Part shown: piece by piece, positions 8,628-20,979 of the stretch
How positions within the stretch are numbered: position 1 is the stretch's first letter
Layout: every line of letters starts with the position of its first letter
Translations under genes and position numbers: made by a program
The notes under the pieces: generated by a model
Databases searched by the model: none
Told to the model about the DNA's origin: nothing
Seen by the model: the letters and a program-made list of their open reading frames with translations, nothing else
Assembly (NCBI GenBank): GCA_019775845.1
Contig: JADQAV010000028.1
Location: 744,001 to 808,000 of the forward strand
DNA: 64,000 nucleotides
Direction: 5' to 3'
Source: Myrmaecium sp. VS I D KN 1
Lineage: Eukaryota > Ascomycota > Dothideomycetes > Valsariales > Valsariaceae

Positions 8628-11610
8628 TTACAACCATTGCCGATCCTCGTCATCATTCGTCTCCCGGTATCGCTGCGACGCAAACGCGTTTCCTTGGGCG
8701 TGCGTCCGCGAAGACGTGTCACGGACGTCTCCTGTCGGAATGCGGGCAACGTCAGGGTAAAGACCGTCGGTGGCCGGAGAGGCAGAGTCCATCATACTGC
8801 CGGTCGGAATGCGAGCAACGTTGGGACGCAACGACTGTCGCCTGCCAGGGTAGAGACCTCCATCACTCGGAGAGGCAGGGGTCATCATCGCAGCACTTTG
8901 TTGCTGTTGCATCTGCTGCTGTTGCATCTGTTGTTGTTGCATCTGTTGTTGTTGCATTTGTTGATGCTGCTCGTACTCATAAGCCGGTCCAGGTTGGTTG
9001 ATGTATGGGACCGCACGGTTCGGGCTGGGTGATCTGGCGGTTCCTGCCCTTCGTTTGCCCTGAGACGCGGTCTTATGCAGGAGGCTGCGCACTTCGTCAT
9101 AGTCCTTTTGATCAGAGACGCTATGCCGTCCGATGCTAGAAGAATCATCGCCACGCGCCGCCCAGGCAGCATCCCGAGTGGGGTCTACAGCGAGGTTGCG
9201 ATTGACGACATCGTGCACGGCGACGTTTTCTGGCTTCGAGACGGACGCACTGAGATAATCCGCACCGCTAGATTTCCCAGCTTCATTAGCCTCAGCGGGG
9301 GAGGTTGACTTTGGCGCATCGGTAACCATATGCGCAGCCGCTCTAGCCTTTGCAGCCTTATCCTTGTTCTCTTCTGCTTGCTCGGGCGAGATTGCCACAG
9401 AGTAGTTCGGGTTTGCGGCTTCACCGAGACCGGGACCACCACCTCCAGGGGCGTATATCGGGATCTTGCGGATGGCAATAACCAGGGCGCACATGAACTT
9501 CGAACGACGCATGGCGCGCACGCTCTCGTTGGCCCAGTTGCTCTTGTGGCGGATTTCTATGCGTAGCTCGAGCTTGTCCATCTCATTGATCCCAAGAACC
9601 TCGATATCGACGTCTGGCTGGAAGTCCCTGCAATTCTCTTTGTCCCTTACAAACTTCGTCATTTCCTCTTTCAGGAGCTTGATGTCCTCGAAGGTAGTAT
9701 CGAACGCAACATAAAGCGAGATCTGTTCCCTCATAGCCTTCGACCGACTTACGTTCTCAATCCAGAGACTGTTCAGGACGTTGTTCGGTATCTGAACAAG
9801 CTTTCCGGTCATAGAGCGCTTGAAAACGGTGAACAGAAGGGAGGTGTGCTCAACCGTCAGCTGGTCGTTGCCGATGTCCACCCGGTCGCCGACATCGTAG
9901 GGATGCTTGACGAAAATGAAAATGCAAGAACCGAGGACTTCCTGACAAGTGACAGAGAAGATGAACGAAAGTGAGATCAGGGTGGTACCAGCAGTGGCCA
10001 GCGTAGTGGTGAAGCTGCTGTTGAGGAACGATACGAAGACGAAGATGCACACCACGAATACGACGCCGTTCAACAGGGAATCGAGGACGTTGATAGCCTG
10101 ATCGACATCATGCATGCTGGTTGCAATGGATTTGCGCTCGCGGCCAAACTCGGTAACGGTCAAGATCATCTCGTCCAGACTGACGTCGCCATTGCCGTCA
10201 CGGTCAAGGGCAGCGAACGCCTCTTCAGCTTCGACTTGGTGCTCAGGACCAAGCACCTCGACGATATCTTCGTGTGAAAGCGTGTTTCTGCCTTCCACCA
10301 CGAAAGACATCCAGATACGGCGAGCCAGCGCTTCAGCAGACCGATTCTTCTCGAGGGCTTGCGTGACGATGGTGTGAGCGGAGTTGACATCAAAAACCCG
10401 CTTTCCCGTGATTTCTTGTGCTACGTTTCCGAACATAGACGTGACCTTATCTCCTACTCGGTGCATATCCTGGAGCAGTCTCATTGGGGTAACAGAGCCA
10501 GAACGGGCGTGGGCCCGTCCCTTCTTCTTTCCGAGATTGAGGTTGATCACGTCGGTGATGATATAGTCTTCCTCGGCGAATTCATTGCAATACATTGGGA
10601 ATAATGTCCGCGATGCATCGTACAAGAGGCATAGGAGGTTGATGTTGCGTTTGGAATCCTTGATCCTCGCATCGAATTGCTTGCGGTGATAGTTGATGCT
10701 GATGAGCTGAATGAAGGTTTTCTCGCCCAGGAAAATGCAAGCGGATACCAATGCGGCAACGAGGATCTGCTTGACCACGCTCTGCCAATGTTGTTCTGCG
10801 TCAAGTTCATTGCGATTCTCCGGGATGATCACAGTGACCTAGAGTAGAGTTAGAAATCGGACAGAACTTGCTTGAAATCGTATGAGTGTAACCTACGGGT
10901 TCGAACGTGGTCAAAGCTACGAGTCCCCAGCCCACCAGTGACAGAGGAATTTCCAGAGATCGGAGGACCAAAGCGTACTTCCGGACTCCGGCACTGACGA
11001 CGCCCATAAAGAATGCAAAAACCGTTGGTAGACTATGCGCGACGATTTTGGAAATCCAGATACCGACCCATACTACAGGCTGTCAGTAAGCGGGCGGCGT
11101 CCAACGATGTGAGCCTTCTCACTTACCAATCTCGATCCAGGTGAAGAACCAAACCAGTGGAACCTTGCCAATCCTAGCGTAGGGTGCAGCGGTTGCACCG
11201 ATGATGATGGGCACAGCAAAGCATGCCGCCAGGGGTAAAATGTAGATGAGGTAACGAGTGAAAATGCTGAACTGAAGGACTTTCTCGTACAACCGGCCCA
11301 TGCGGTTCAAGTAGGTCTTTTCCTCGGTATCACCGAGAGCAGCGGGCTGGCCCTTGGAGTTCACCTTCTTGAGCCTCCGGCCGCGGTGAAAGAGGCCGCT
11401 GTCCTTCTCCGCAGCCGTCTCGTCGGACTCGTTTCCGACATTGTAACCCGACGCCGCGCCGCGGTTGGACGGACTATGGCTGACAACGGTCTGGAGGGGA
11501 ATGTCGTAGGTCGCGTTTTGGGGTGGCATGCTGCCTTCGCTGGAGTATTCTAACGGCTGGAAGCCTTGTTGCGAGAAAGAACGTTGATGTTGCGAGGGGC
11601 GTATGGACAT
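8628..11610 (-). CDS. EF-hand mechanosensitive ion channel of the MscS family (Msy1/Msy2-like)
   Basis: Exons 11610-11127, 11072-10898 (last base 10897) and 10838-8628 give 956 residues in frame; introns are 54 and 58 bp. The N-terminus is polar, followed by a membrane domain with several helices (TRYLIYILPLAACFAVPIII, LVWFFTWIEI). A canonical EF-hand loop, DRDGNGDVSLDE, lies at 432-443. The MscS pore and beta domain follow (LGSCIFIFVKHPYDVGDRVDI, VQIPNNVLNSLWIENVSRS). In fission yeast the EF-hand MscS proteins Msy1 and Msy2 sit in the ER and shape Ca2+ release on hypo-osmotic shock; the same role is inferred here. The C-terminal tail contains a Met/Gln repeat (see the repeat at 8901-8960). 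Confidence 0.92.
8901..8960 (-). repeat. 15-bp in-frame repeat coding (MQQQQ)n
   Basis: Four 15-bp units start at 8901, 8916, 8931 and 8946 and differ only at single bases. Read on the minus strand they encode repeated Gln-Gln-Met-Gln-Gln units in the cytosolic tail of the MscS channel. Confidence 0.85.
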
Positions 11611-13275
11611 AATAGATGCACGCGTCCGCTGCAGATGTCCGATCGCGAGGGAAGCGGGTGCGTCGATCTATTACGTCGTCGGGGAAGTCTGTGTGGAGAC
11701 GGGCGGCGGAGAAAAGGAGATGGCCAGTTCGCCTTGGGATGGGTGAGGTGGCAGGATAACGACCAGTGCGCACGCAAAGATGGCCGATGCTGATGCTGGT
11801 GCTGGCGCTGCTGCTGGTGCTGATGCTGCGTGGTGCCCGAGTGTTTCGGGAAACGCGTGTCAATGATCAATGATCGGAATGCGTCGAGGACGGCGGGGCC
11901 GCTTTTCGAAACGAGGGAATGCGGATTTGGTCTGGTCGTCCCGGTCGGTCGGTGGGTGGAGACCAAGGGCCGAAAAAAAAAGAGGAGACCTGATGAACAA
12001 CTTCGTCTCCGGACGGTGAATGAGCGAGAGAAGGGTCCTGCCGTCCTGCCGAAGAGAGGGAAAAGAGGAAAAAAGGAAGGGTTATAGCACCGAGGCGAAA
12101 GCAACGCTCCGTGCCTATATATACAGTATAGCCCAATCCGCACGCGAACAAAGGAGATGAAGGGACCGCGAGCTACCAGCAGCGGCTCGAAAAAAAAAAC
12201 TGGCAGCGGAGGTTGAGGAGGTGGAGGCGTGCGGCTTTCTAACGACGACCAACGTTCCAGAGGGCGGCGGGCTGTGAACGCCATTGACGCCACCGCGTCC
12301 CACCCAGGCTCGCCCTTGCATTTCCACAGGTCCCCGGTCCGCTGCTCGCACATCCATGATCGTCACCAGGTTCCACGAATCGGGGGCTCGGCCCACCCCC
12401 TGCCCCGCCATGGCACTCCCACCCGGTCCTCGGTGCCTCCCACCTGCAGAGTACTAACTCAAGGTACTTGTACTTGAACACGAAACCTTCCCCCGCCGGG
12501 TCACATCGCCTTCATGGTGAGATTACGAACGGCTGCTAACTACTCCATTACGGATGACCGCATCTCCTCTCACCATCACAGCTCCACCCAGCACCCGCTG
12601 CCCAGCGGCTCAGGGTCCGGGAAAGGGTCTTTTCTGGTCCATTGGCGTCTGTCAGGCAGCACAGGGTTTCCGCAGGTCTCCGCCTGAAGAGCCCCTGAAG
12701 CACCGGAGCTCTTCCCTCGAGGGCGGACGCACTGAAGCTGCAGAATCCCAACGCGTCCGTATAACCTAGGGTGCGGATCTCAATCTCGACACAACAGCAT
12801 CTGGTGCGGAAAAGGTGATTATTAGCCTTTACTAAGGATAAATATGTCCACCGTGCAGCCCCGATTCCATATACTGGTACTCCCGCCAAAGGAATCATCA
12901 TCCTAACTATGCTCGAAATGTGGTCATTGCTGGCCGTTCCCCTTGACCCTCCTGCACGCTCGCTGAGCAAAGCATTCTGCTGCTAAACCCTTTCTCAACC
13001 CATCCTCTCGGCGTAATTCGCGGGCGGCCGATCTTTGCCGTAAATGCTCTTTGCTCGGACATGAGCGAGCACATGAATACTCATCTGGTGGTCCGCTCGC
13101 CTTCGCCATGTTTGCCTACCGCGTAGCAAACTAATGGCTGAGATAGTTGTGCATTGGTAGGTTCCTCCATTATTGTTCCCGGGAGACAAAGACGCCACGT
13201 TATGTTGGAAACCACCGGGAAACCACCTGTTCATCTAAAAGATTAAAAAAAGGAAGCATTGTCACCCACAACGCT
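11611..13275. other. upstream region of the MscS gene and 3' flank of the FAD oxidoreductase gene
   Basis: 1.66 kb without a convincing gene. The part next to the channel start has CT/GCT-rich tracts typical of long fungal 5' leaders. Open frames here overlap each other on both strands, lack splice-consistent partners and have low-complexity products. Nothing else identified. Confidence 0.45.
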
Positions 13276-14823
13276 TCAGGGCAGTGCAAGAGCTGTGATG
13301 TTGACGGAGGGAGAGCGACCTTCCATTAGCTCCGTCATCACGAAGCCCGTGCCCGGGGCTTGCGAGATCCCTAGGCGAATGAGTTAGCACGCATCGTACG
13401 GTGAGTCGCAGAAAATGCAGAAGAAGCTTACCCCAAGCACCGTGTCCAGCAGCGATGAACACACCACCTTCGGCACCTCCAAGCGTCGAGATCTCTCCTC
13501 CTAGCTTTTCATCAGGTACGCGGGAGATGATTGGGCGACCGCTTGATGTCACCGGGCGAAAGCACTGAGATCGTGTCAGTCAATGAAAGCATGGGAGAAG
13601 GCCATCGTTCTTGATCATACAATCGATTCCCGTAAGATTTGCAAGTCGTCCTGCTCTGGAAGTCCGACCATGCGGCGCGCGCAATCTCTCAACTGCTGCA
13701 TGGCTTTGTTATCCACTTTCACGGCTGTGGCAAGCTCTGGCATTGGGATCATGGTGCTGTTCAGACCCGCGATATATATCTCACCACCACGACGGCTGAA
13801 AAGTTCTGGGGAGAAACCGAGGGTCTCTGTGGCGAATACAGCATGGCATCCAGACTCCTCATCCTTCTCCGTCCAGCGAGGTGTCTTCAACAACAAGGAG
13901 TGTCCAGCAAGCGGAGCGATTGGTATTCGGACTGGAGCCTTCGGAAAGAGGGTCGAGAATACCTTCGGTGACCATGCACCAGCAGCAATGAGGAGTCGTG
14001 TACAGGGTACTGTTTACTGGGTTAGCCAGGGGGCATGATCAGTGGCAGAGGCCTGACAGGGGCCACGAACGATCTGTTTCTGTGCTATCCTCTTTTACTA
14101 TCCGTACGCTCGATAGTTTGTCCTTCATATCCTTGGAGATGGATACAGCTTTAGCCGGATGGTGCAACTGTACGCCTCGAGCCAGGCATTCCTCGAGAAG
14201 GAATTTAGAGAAACGCAAGGGATCTCTGATACTAGCGTCAGTAGCCATCAATTCAGACGCAGCTGACTGGAACGCACATCTGAGCAGTGCTGTTGTCGCG
14301 GCTGATGATCTCTAAGCTGGCACCGCCGATTCCGGTCAGCCATGCTGGTCCGTCTGTGGTAGAGCCAGCAGCCTTTCCGCCCGCGGCGCTTGCTCGACTC
14401 GTTCCGTTTGTAAGAAAGTCTTCTCCGCTCCCGCCCACGGCTTCGCTGTCTTCACCGTCGATGCTCAGCGAGGCGCCGGTGCTTGGGCTGTACCCCCATC
14501 GCTTATCCCCGCCATACTTTGCCGCCAACTGTTTGTGCAGCCTGAAGGAGAGGTTACCCAAGGGCGCGACGGACGGGGCGAACCCTTGAATGAAGTTAGC
14601 ACGTGGTAAGAAATGGCGGATATGCAGTGTGCCGGGGTGGGGTGGTAATACAATCGGCTGCTAAGAAGCCTCCGGCAAGCCCCGAGGCGGAGCAAAACAG
14701 CTCCGGCGAGGAGTCGACGAGGTGGATCGTATCGGCCGCGGTCTTGGGAGACTGAGAGAGGAAATAGGCGGTCGAGCAGCCGATGATGCCAGCACCCAAG
14801 ATGACGGTGTGTGAGTGTGACAT
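13276..14823 (-). CDS. FAD-dependent oxidoreductase (DAO fold, TDA3-like)
   Basis: Six exons: 14823-14652, 14584-14278, 14231-14071, 14009-13621, 13564-13432 and 13370-13276, all joined by GT-AG introns of 46-67 bp and in frame, 418 residues. The Rossmann dinucleotide-binding motif is at 7-20 (VILGAGIIGCSTAYFL), with the acidic ribose-binding end in IHLVDSS. The motif SGLAGGFLAADW resembles yeast Tda3 and its fungal relatives, as do WGYSPSTG and the second FAD contact LLIAAGAW. The C-terminus has RPIISRVPDE and the FIAAGHGAWGISQAPGTG FAD-closing loop. Tda3 affects endosome-to-Golgi trafficking in yeast; its substrate is not known to me. It is divergent from the short-chain dehydrogenase with only 333 bp between start codons, so the two may be co-regulated. 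Confidence 0.88.
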
Positions 14824-15156
14824 GGTTTGCTGAAGACGGCGGGGAATCTGGGGTAAAGGATGACCATAGCCAGAACTTCGACTGGGGAACAGTTGGCATT
14901 ATATGCTATTTAAGTATCTACAGCGGCGGGAAAATCAGGACCTGCAAGAACCGTTCGATGTGGTCTGTTAGAGAGTTCAGGAGCGACTGGATCATACGAC
15001 TTTGCTGGGAAAGGTCGAAGGGTCCGCGGTCGGTGCCCCACCAGTCGTCCCCCAGCTTCGGTCCCCAATATGTCAGAGCGAGCACATCCTATTACTACGC
15101 CCGACGCCCAACTGGCGAGACCACCGTCTATATACAACAGCTGCCTGGAGGTAATC
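14824..15156. promoter_or_regulatory. divergent promoter of the FAD oxidoreductase and short-chain dehydrogenase genes
   Basis: 333 bp between opposite start codons. A TATATACA stretch lies about 25 bp before the dehydrogenase ATG (15130-15137), a plausible core element for that gene. Confidence 0.45.
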
Positions 15157-16176
15157 ATGGCTCCCACCAACGCCAAAACCGTCATCGTGACCGGAGCTTC
15201 GAGAGGTACTGTACTGGCAAGGCGCCCTGTCCCGCCGGCAACCCCCTCCCACACACCTTCCTTCCGCCCTCCCCAGAAGCCTCAGGTTCTCCATCCAGCA
15301 TGTCCTGGCCCCGTAGGATCCGACTAATTAACCGCATCCCTTCCGTGCAGGCATCGGGCTCGCCGTCGCCCACTTCCTGCTCAAGCGGTCCTGCAACCTC
15401 GTAGTGGTCGCACGAAGCAGCGAGCCGCTCGAACGGCTGCGCGAGCAATATCCCGACCAAGTGCGGGTGCTGGCGGGGGATCTGGCAGATTTCTCCCTCG
15501 GCCAGCGGGCAGCATCCCTGTGCATCGACACCTGGAACCGGATCGACGGACTGGTCGTGAACCATGGCGTTCTTGATCCCGTCAAAAGAGTCGGCGAATG
15601 TTCCGCAGAGGAATGGAGAGCTGCCTTCGATGTCAACGTGTTTTCTGCAGTAGCACTCGTAAGTCCGACCTCCTAGACTCCTCTCCAGACGAGATCCTCA
15701 AAAGTTATCCCGTCACAGATCAAAGCGGCATTGCCTGCGGTGCGGGCAGCTGAAGGTAAAATCATTCTTACCAGCTCAGGCGCGTCGATAAGCAACTATG
15801 TTACATGGGGAAGCTATGGTGCTTCCAAAGCTGCGTTGAACCATCTTGCGACAACACTGGCCGCCGAAGAGCCACAGGTAACGACTCTTTCTATCCGTCC
15901 AGGTGTCGTGGACACAGAAATGCAACGAGAGATCAGAGAGAATCACTGTTCAAACATGGACAAGAAAGATGCAGAGAAATTCCTGGGCTTGAAACAGAAC
16001 GGCGGGCTTCTGAAACCAGAACAACCGGGACATGTCATGGCTCGGCTAGTACTGGATGCACCGAAGGAGCTCAGCGGTAAATTCCTGAAGTATGTATTTG
16101 GAGAATTGCTCTATTTTACAAGGCTAACTATGAGTGCAGCTGGAATGACCAGGCTTTGGCGGATTATCAAGGTTGA
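15157..16176 (+). CDS. short-chain dehydrogenase/reductase (Irc24/benzil-reductase-like)
   Basis: Four exons, 15157-15205, 15351-15658, 15719-16089 and 16140-16176, encode 254 residues. The classical SDR elements are all present: TGASRGIG at 12-19 for NADP(H), NHG in the fourth strand, and the catalytic triad Ser139, Tyr152 and Lys156 (WGSYGASKAALNHLA). RPGVVDTEMQ follows the active site. The size and this set of motifs fit the yeast Irc24/YIR035C group, which reduces benzil-type diketones; the natural substrate is unknown. The last exon is only 12 codons, ending NWNDQALADYQG, and restores a typical SDR C-terminus that reading through the intron would lose. Confidence 0.88.
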
Positions 16177-17407
16177 AGGTACTTTTGCAGTCTCACTGTC
16201 AATTAGGTTAGCCACGACCCTGAAGATGTATAATAGAAATTAAATCGAGCAAGAATGGATGCATATCAGTCGAAAGATGAAAAGGCTCAATATGATAACA
16301 GCATAAGGCTCGAAAGCCTTCAGGTTTAGCATGGAATATTGGTGTGTCATCATTGCACGTAGTAAAAAATATGAGAAGGTTCTTACCTTGAAGAAATATG
16401 ATCGAATATTTCACTAGATTGACGACTGCGATAACATTCAGTTAGTTTATCGAGATCACATGCTGAACCATGAGTATTTCCAACACGGAAGCATGCTGTA
16501 GATCAGGATATAGATTGTCGTCCGCAGGCAGTCCGAATTTGATAGTACTTGATATGGTGCATCACGGTAAGATATTCAAAGGAATAAAATGTTGCTATCT
16601 TACCCATCGAGAAGATCACGGGACAGTGAGGCCCCAGTATAGCATATAGCATGACCTTAGGGATCCTTCCCTTGCAATCACTCGGACATCTTGAGGGAGG
16701 CTATGCAGGCCTCTCTAGCGTGCTGGCAACATACTGAAACCATCTGCACACGCCCGGCCTATGTGGGCAATCTCTGACCTATTTATGTGGTATGTTCGGG
16801 CGTGTTCATGGGAAAAGTGGGCTGGGGCAAACGTATGACTAAATCGCACAATTAGCTAAAACTGATTTGCGAAAGCAGAAAGTGCAACATAAGAGAGGAA
16901 GAATCTCAGATAGTCCGTTTGGCTAGGACAGGTAAATCACCATGATAGGTAAGATAGGGGCGACACGAAAGTTCATCATTGAATATGATAACGAAGAGAA
17001 TTTGAGAACTTACACAGCTAGGAATAGCTCCCTGGAGAGCAATAGTACTGTAGTGGTACTATCAGCCCTCAGGAGCGAGTCGCAGCGACTCCGCTGATTG
17101 CATTGCAAACGAAAGCAACAATTGCAGTCCGTTTACAGCTTGCGACATGGCTGGGTATGCGCGCCTTGTGAGATGCAAGAAAGTCTGATGAAGAGAGGGC
17201 AGAAAATGAGATTTTTATAGGCGTCGGGTCCGTGCAATGCCAAGCTTCCGCGGGCCCCGCAGCGCTGCTGCGAACTCATATTGAGCGTGCGCATATAAAG
17301 AAGCGGCCTAACACCCCGCGATCAAGATGTCTATTGACGACACTTAACGATATACCCGCTTCAGCCGTCTGATCACACCTCAGAGTTTTCAGGCTCTTTC
17401 GATAGAC
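16177..17407. other. AT-rich intergenic region
   Basis: 1.23 kb between two plus-strand genes. It is richer in A and T than its surroundings, has no long open frame and no tRNA-like box, and contains nothing I can name. Confidence 0.45.
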
Positions 17408-18104
17408 ATGTCCGACCGCGAATTTGGAGGTATACACTACCTCAAATCGGTTCCAAGCGGTACAACTGATGGCTAACATCCACAATGTAGGAAACGATGA
17501 CCTGTCGCTACCGAAGGGTAAGAATGCCCTCGATTCAGTAACCCGTCATATTTCAGAGGATAGTTCTCTATCCGTTTGAGCCCTCACGATTGATTTCACG
17601 ACGCGCCGTTCATAACGGCTCCTCAACACTCCGTGCGACATTGCTGACTGACCCTGGTCAGCAACGGTACAGAAGATCATCACGGAGATCCTTGCGAACG
17701 ACCCAGGTGTTTCGTTTGCGAAGGACACGCGCGACTTGTTGATTGAGTGTTGCGTGGAGTTCATCACCCTCATATCGTCTGAAGCCAACGACATTGCCGA
17801 GAAAGAGGCCAAGAAAACGATTGCTTGCGAGCATGTGAAAGCCGCTCTCGAGGAGCTTGGATTCGGACATTATGTCGAGGAGATCCTGAAGGTGGCTGCA
17901 GAATTCAAGCAATCGCAGGCGGTAAGGCAACCCTGAACTCTGATGGACAGGCCAGGAGACTGACGGCGCTGAAAGCATCGGGAGAAGAAGCAAAATAAGA
18001 TGAACAACAGCAACTTGTCGGAGGAAGAGTTGTTACGTCAACAGCAGGAACTCTTTCGCTCCGCCACGGCCAAGTACCATGAAGGCGGTCAGGAATCCGT
18101 TTAA
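17408..18104 (+). CDS. ncb2: NC2-beta (Dr1/Ncb2), TBP-associated transcription regulator
   Basis: Four exons, 17408-17429, 17491-17517, 17662-17921 and 17976-18104, give 145 residues. The first two exons are just 22 and 27 nt. A histone fold spans about 15-100 (KATVQKIITEIL, FAKDTRDLLIECCVEFITL, EANDIAEKEAKKTIACEHVK, ALEELGFGHYVEEI). The C-terminus carries the Q-rich motif EEELLRQQQELFRSATAKYH seen in fungal Ncb2. With NC2-alpha (Bur6) it forms a heterodimer that binds TBP on DNA and represses or tunes RNA polymerase II initiation. The size matches the family. The last acceptor at 17975 was chosen because it alone gives an open frame into the conserved tail. Confidence 0.93.
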
Positions 18105-18624
18105 CGCCTTTTATACGTGGGAACTGGAAAATGGGAAATGGGCGGAGTTTCCGGTTGTGAGCTAGACAACCCGGCGTTCAGTCATTGAGAGGCGTTTGAG
18201 GCATGGGATCTTCAGTAGGCAGTAGGTATGGATTAGCATATGGTTTTCTGGGGAAGCCTTTGCACAGTTTTGATGTATAATTAACTGGGCGGGAACCAAA
18301 TGGCAGGGATTGATCAGGTACATTTATGCAGATAATCGTGGATTTGAAACGTATGTTGTGTATGTGTATTTGGTCAAGTATTGCTGCGGTTCAAATGACC
18401 GCTGTTTGCAGTGAAGTTCCAGAATGTCTTCAGCCTCATGACGTGTTTCTGCCGCCTGAGGCGGAACCTCCTGTGGAGATCCGCATCGCTTCTCCGGACC
18501 ATTCTGGCTTTCCACTGCCCCTCTCCGTAACTACATCAATAACTCCACACGTATTCCGTCCACCGACCTTCAAGGCTTTCCGCACCAGGTTCCCGGTTTC
18601 CCATACTCATATTTCGCCAACGTC
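18105..18624. other. intergenic region before did2
   Basis: 520 bp holding the 3' end of ncb2 and the promoter of did2. No further element is visible. Confidence 0.5.
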
Positions 18625-19392
18625 ATGTCCGGCTTAGAAAAAGCGCTGTTCAACCTCAAGGTACAAACCCTCCGCACATCGCCGGTCGTGAACCTCGCGC
18701 TTACCTGCAGATTAGTTCACTGCGAAGCAGCTGAACCGACAAGCTGCTAAGGCCGGGAAGGATGAACAGGCGGAAAAGGCCAAATTAGAGAAGGTACTGT
18801 CCTGGGCACCTCCGTCCCGCGCCTGGAAGCTGACTCTCCCTCGCACCGTAGGCCATGAAGCAAAACCACCATGACATCGCCAGGATATATGCGCAAAATG
18901 CAATCAGAAAGCAGAATGAGAAACTGAATCTCCTCCGACTCGCTTCCAGAATCGATGCGGTTAGCAGCAGAGTTCAAACGGCAGTTACGATGCGACAGGT
19001 TACAGGAAGCATGGCCAACGTCGTGAGAGGGATGGATTCTGCCATGAAGGCTATGGACTTGGATAAGGTGAATAAGGCAACCGCGCAAGCTTTCTTATCG
19101 TAGCATACCTAACACGATGTCATCACAGATTTCCGCAATCATGGACAAGTTCGAGACGCAGTTCGAGGACTTGGACGTCGCGACCGGATATTACGAAAAC
19201 GCAACCTCATCAGCAACAGCAGTTGGAACACCGCAAGAGGACGTCGATCGTCTGATGGCTCAAGCTGCGGACAAAGCGGGTGTCGAGCTGCACCAGGATC
19301 TCGAGGCTGCGGCACCGGTAAAGACCAAGATCGGGCCGACAGAGCAAGAAGAAGAAGGGCTCAATGAAAGACTGAGGGCACTAAGGAACTGA
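18625..19392 (+). CDS. did2: ESCRT-III-associated protein Did2/Vps46 (CHMP1)
   Basis: Four exons, 18625-18660, 18716-18793, 18852-19067 and 19129-19392, encode 197 residues, close to yeast Did2 (204). The basic N-terminal helix ([20 protein letters not shown]), the long helical hairpin ([20 protein letters not shown]) and the acidic C-terminus ending in a MIM-like helix ([10 protein letters not shown]) match CHMP1. Did2 recruits the AAA ATPase Vps4 and its cofactors to endosomal ESCRT-III filaments for disassembly during multivesicular-body formation. No oddities. Confidence 0.95.
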
Positions 19393-20979
19393 TTGTACAC
19401 AGGGGAGTTTTTCTGAGGGGATAAGCTGGGAGTTCAGGAGTTTGGGCGCTTTCGGCACACTAAATGGTCAGATCGGAAGGATCAATCGTACTCCAAGGTG
19501 GCGGTGAAGAAGAACAGGGATTTGCTCTTTAGTATGTACTCCCTACGGTTCGACTTGTCTTGCGCCGATTGTTCTCGTCACTTGCTCGCACCGTTGAGCC
19601 CATGATGGTAATTAGGGATGTCGCTTGGAAGGAATTATTACCGTTAACGCAGTACCCTCCGATCGTAACTGTACTTCTCCCAATTGGTGTTTGCTGTTCT
19701 GCTTTGTATCGAACGGGATAAACGTTCACCGCATATGTTCTACCTACCAATCGCACGGGTTCCCGGGTCAGTGGTCCGTTGTTTCGGTTGCCGCACGGCA
19801 CTGTGACTGTCGAAAACGGGCGATAAGGAACAGAGCACCTCAATCCATGAAGTCATAGCCACTGGATCCCAATGATCTCAAACTCGATATACTACAGTAC
19901 AAGTCAAAATATGGTATAAAGTAGAGCATCTACTGTTACCCTACTCCTATAGAGGTACCTCACAACTACTAGCCGCGGGAGCTGTCAGCCATTAGATCTG
20001 AAATGGCTGTATAAGCGGCGTTAGGAATGTATAAGCAGGTACATCGTGCCGGTCATGAATGATTGATTGATCACTGGTTGAAGGCCGTTGTCTTCGGCGG
20101 ACCCTCCTTTCCAATGCTCTAGGGCCGGCTCGCCTCCACTGGGGTTTATGCAAGACGGACGTGCAAACCTTTAGTGGAGCCTTGTTTGTACGCAAGTTTT
20201 CTTGGCCGTGAAGTCCACGTAACATGGAAACGTTGGACCGTAGTCCACATGTAGTACCTACATAACATACACATCCCAATATCTTTACGTCGCAACTTGC
20301 CAACCGAACTCAAACGCAACGCGGACGGTGAGAACGGAAAAGGCAATGCCGATGACTGGCTTCGCGAGGCGCAGCAGTTGTGTGGCTTGGTCAACTGCGC
20401 CACAAATTTAGGCGGGCTGGGCTGGGAGAAACCTGGGAGGTGGGTCTCGGCGCTGGGTCCAGGTGCTGGGTAGTCGTCAGTAGGTCGGGTAGGGCCAGGC
20501 GAGGACCTCCTGAATAGCAGAGTGTTTCGCTATGACGGACGTCGAGAAACCCACCCTTGAAAGGCCTTATATGAGCTATCGCCCCCCGCATAGATAAACC
20601 TCTCGCGTTCAGTGCTTCTCGCCTACAACATCCTCCATCGGTCGACGCTGCAAGGCTACTACACAGCCGCAGCTTGCACTTCGTTTTTGCTTACTAGTAC
20701 ACTGTACTATAGCTTGCGTTCGTCCCATTCGACACCTCAGGTTATTCATGCGTAAGTGTCTGATTAGTCCACCTCCATCGGCAACTTATTCCTGGCTTGC
20801 CCGCCTCACCTTGCGTCTCCCACTTCTGGTTCGACAGGTGCTCTGTGGGCCGCCATCCCTGCTAACCTTAGCGGCTCGTCCACGTTATCCCGTTGGTCGT
20901 CGTGCGCCTATATGAGGAGCACCCTCCGGCGACTTCCTTATGCCTGTCGTTCACACTCCGCTCACTTTGTCTTACATCG
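19393..20979. other. intergenic region and likely 5' leader of the Ca2+/H+ antiporter gene
   Basis: 1.59 kb. The last 350 bp are pyrimidine-rich like a fungal leader, and GTAAGT at 20753 followed by an acceptor at 20838 could be a 5'UTR intron. The rest shows no open frame of note and no RNA gene. Confidence 0.4.

Noticed and set aside
10885-10910. tRNA B-box-like GGTTCGAAC
   Set aside because: It spans a splice junction of the MscS gene and has no matching A box or cloverleaf around it.
11550-12353. 267-codon minus-strand frame upstream of the MscS channel
   Set aside because: Low complexity with His/Gln/Arg/Ser bias, overlaps the channel's first exon in another frame, and has no recognisable domain.
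16177-17407. AT-rich stretch as a possible mutated transposon relic
   Set aside because: No terminal repeats, target duplication or coding remnants are visible; AT bias alone is not enough.
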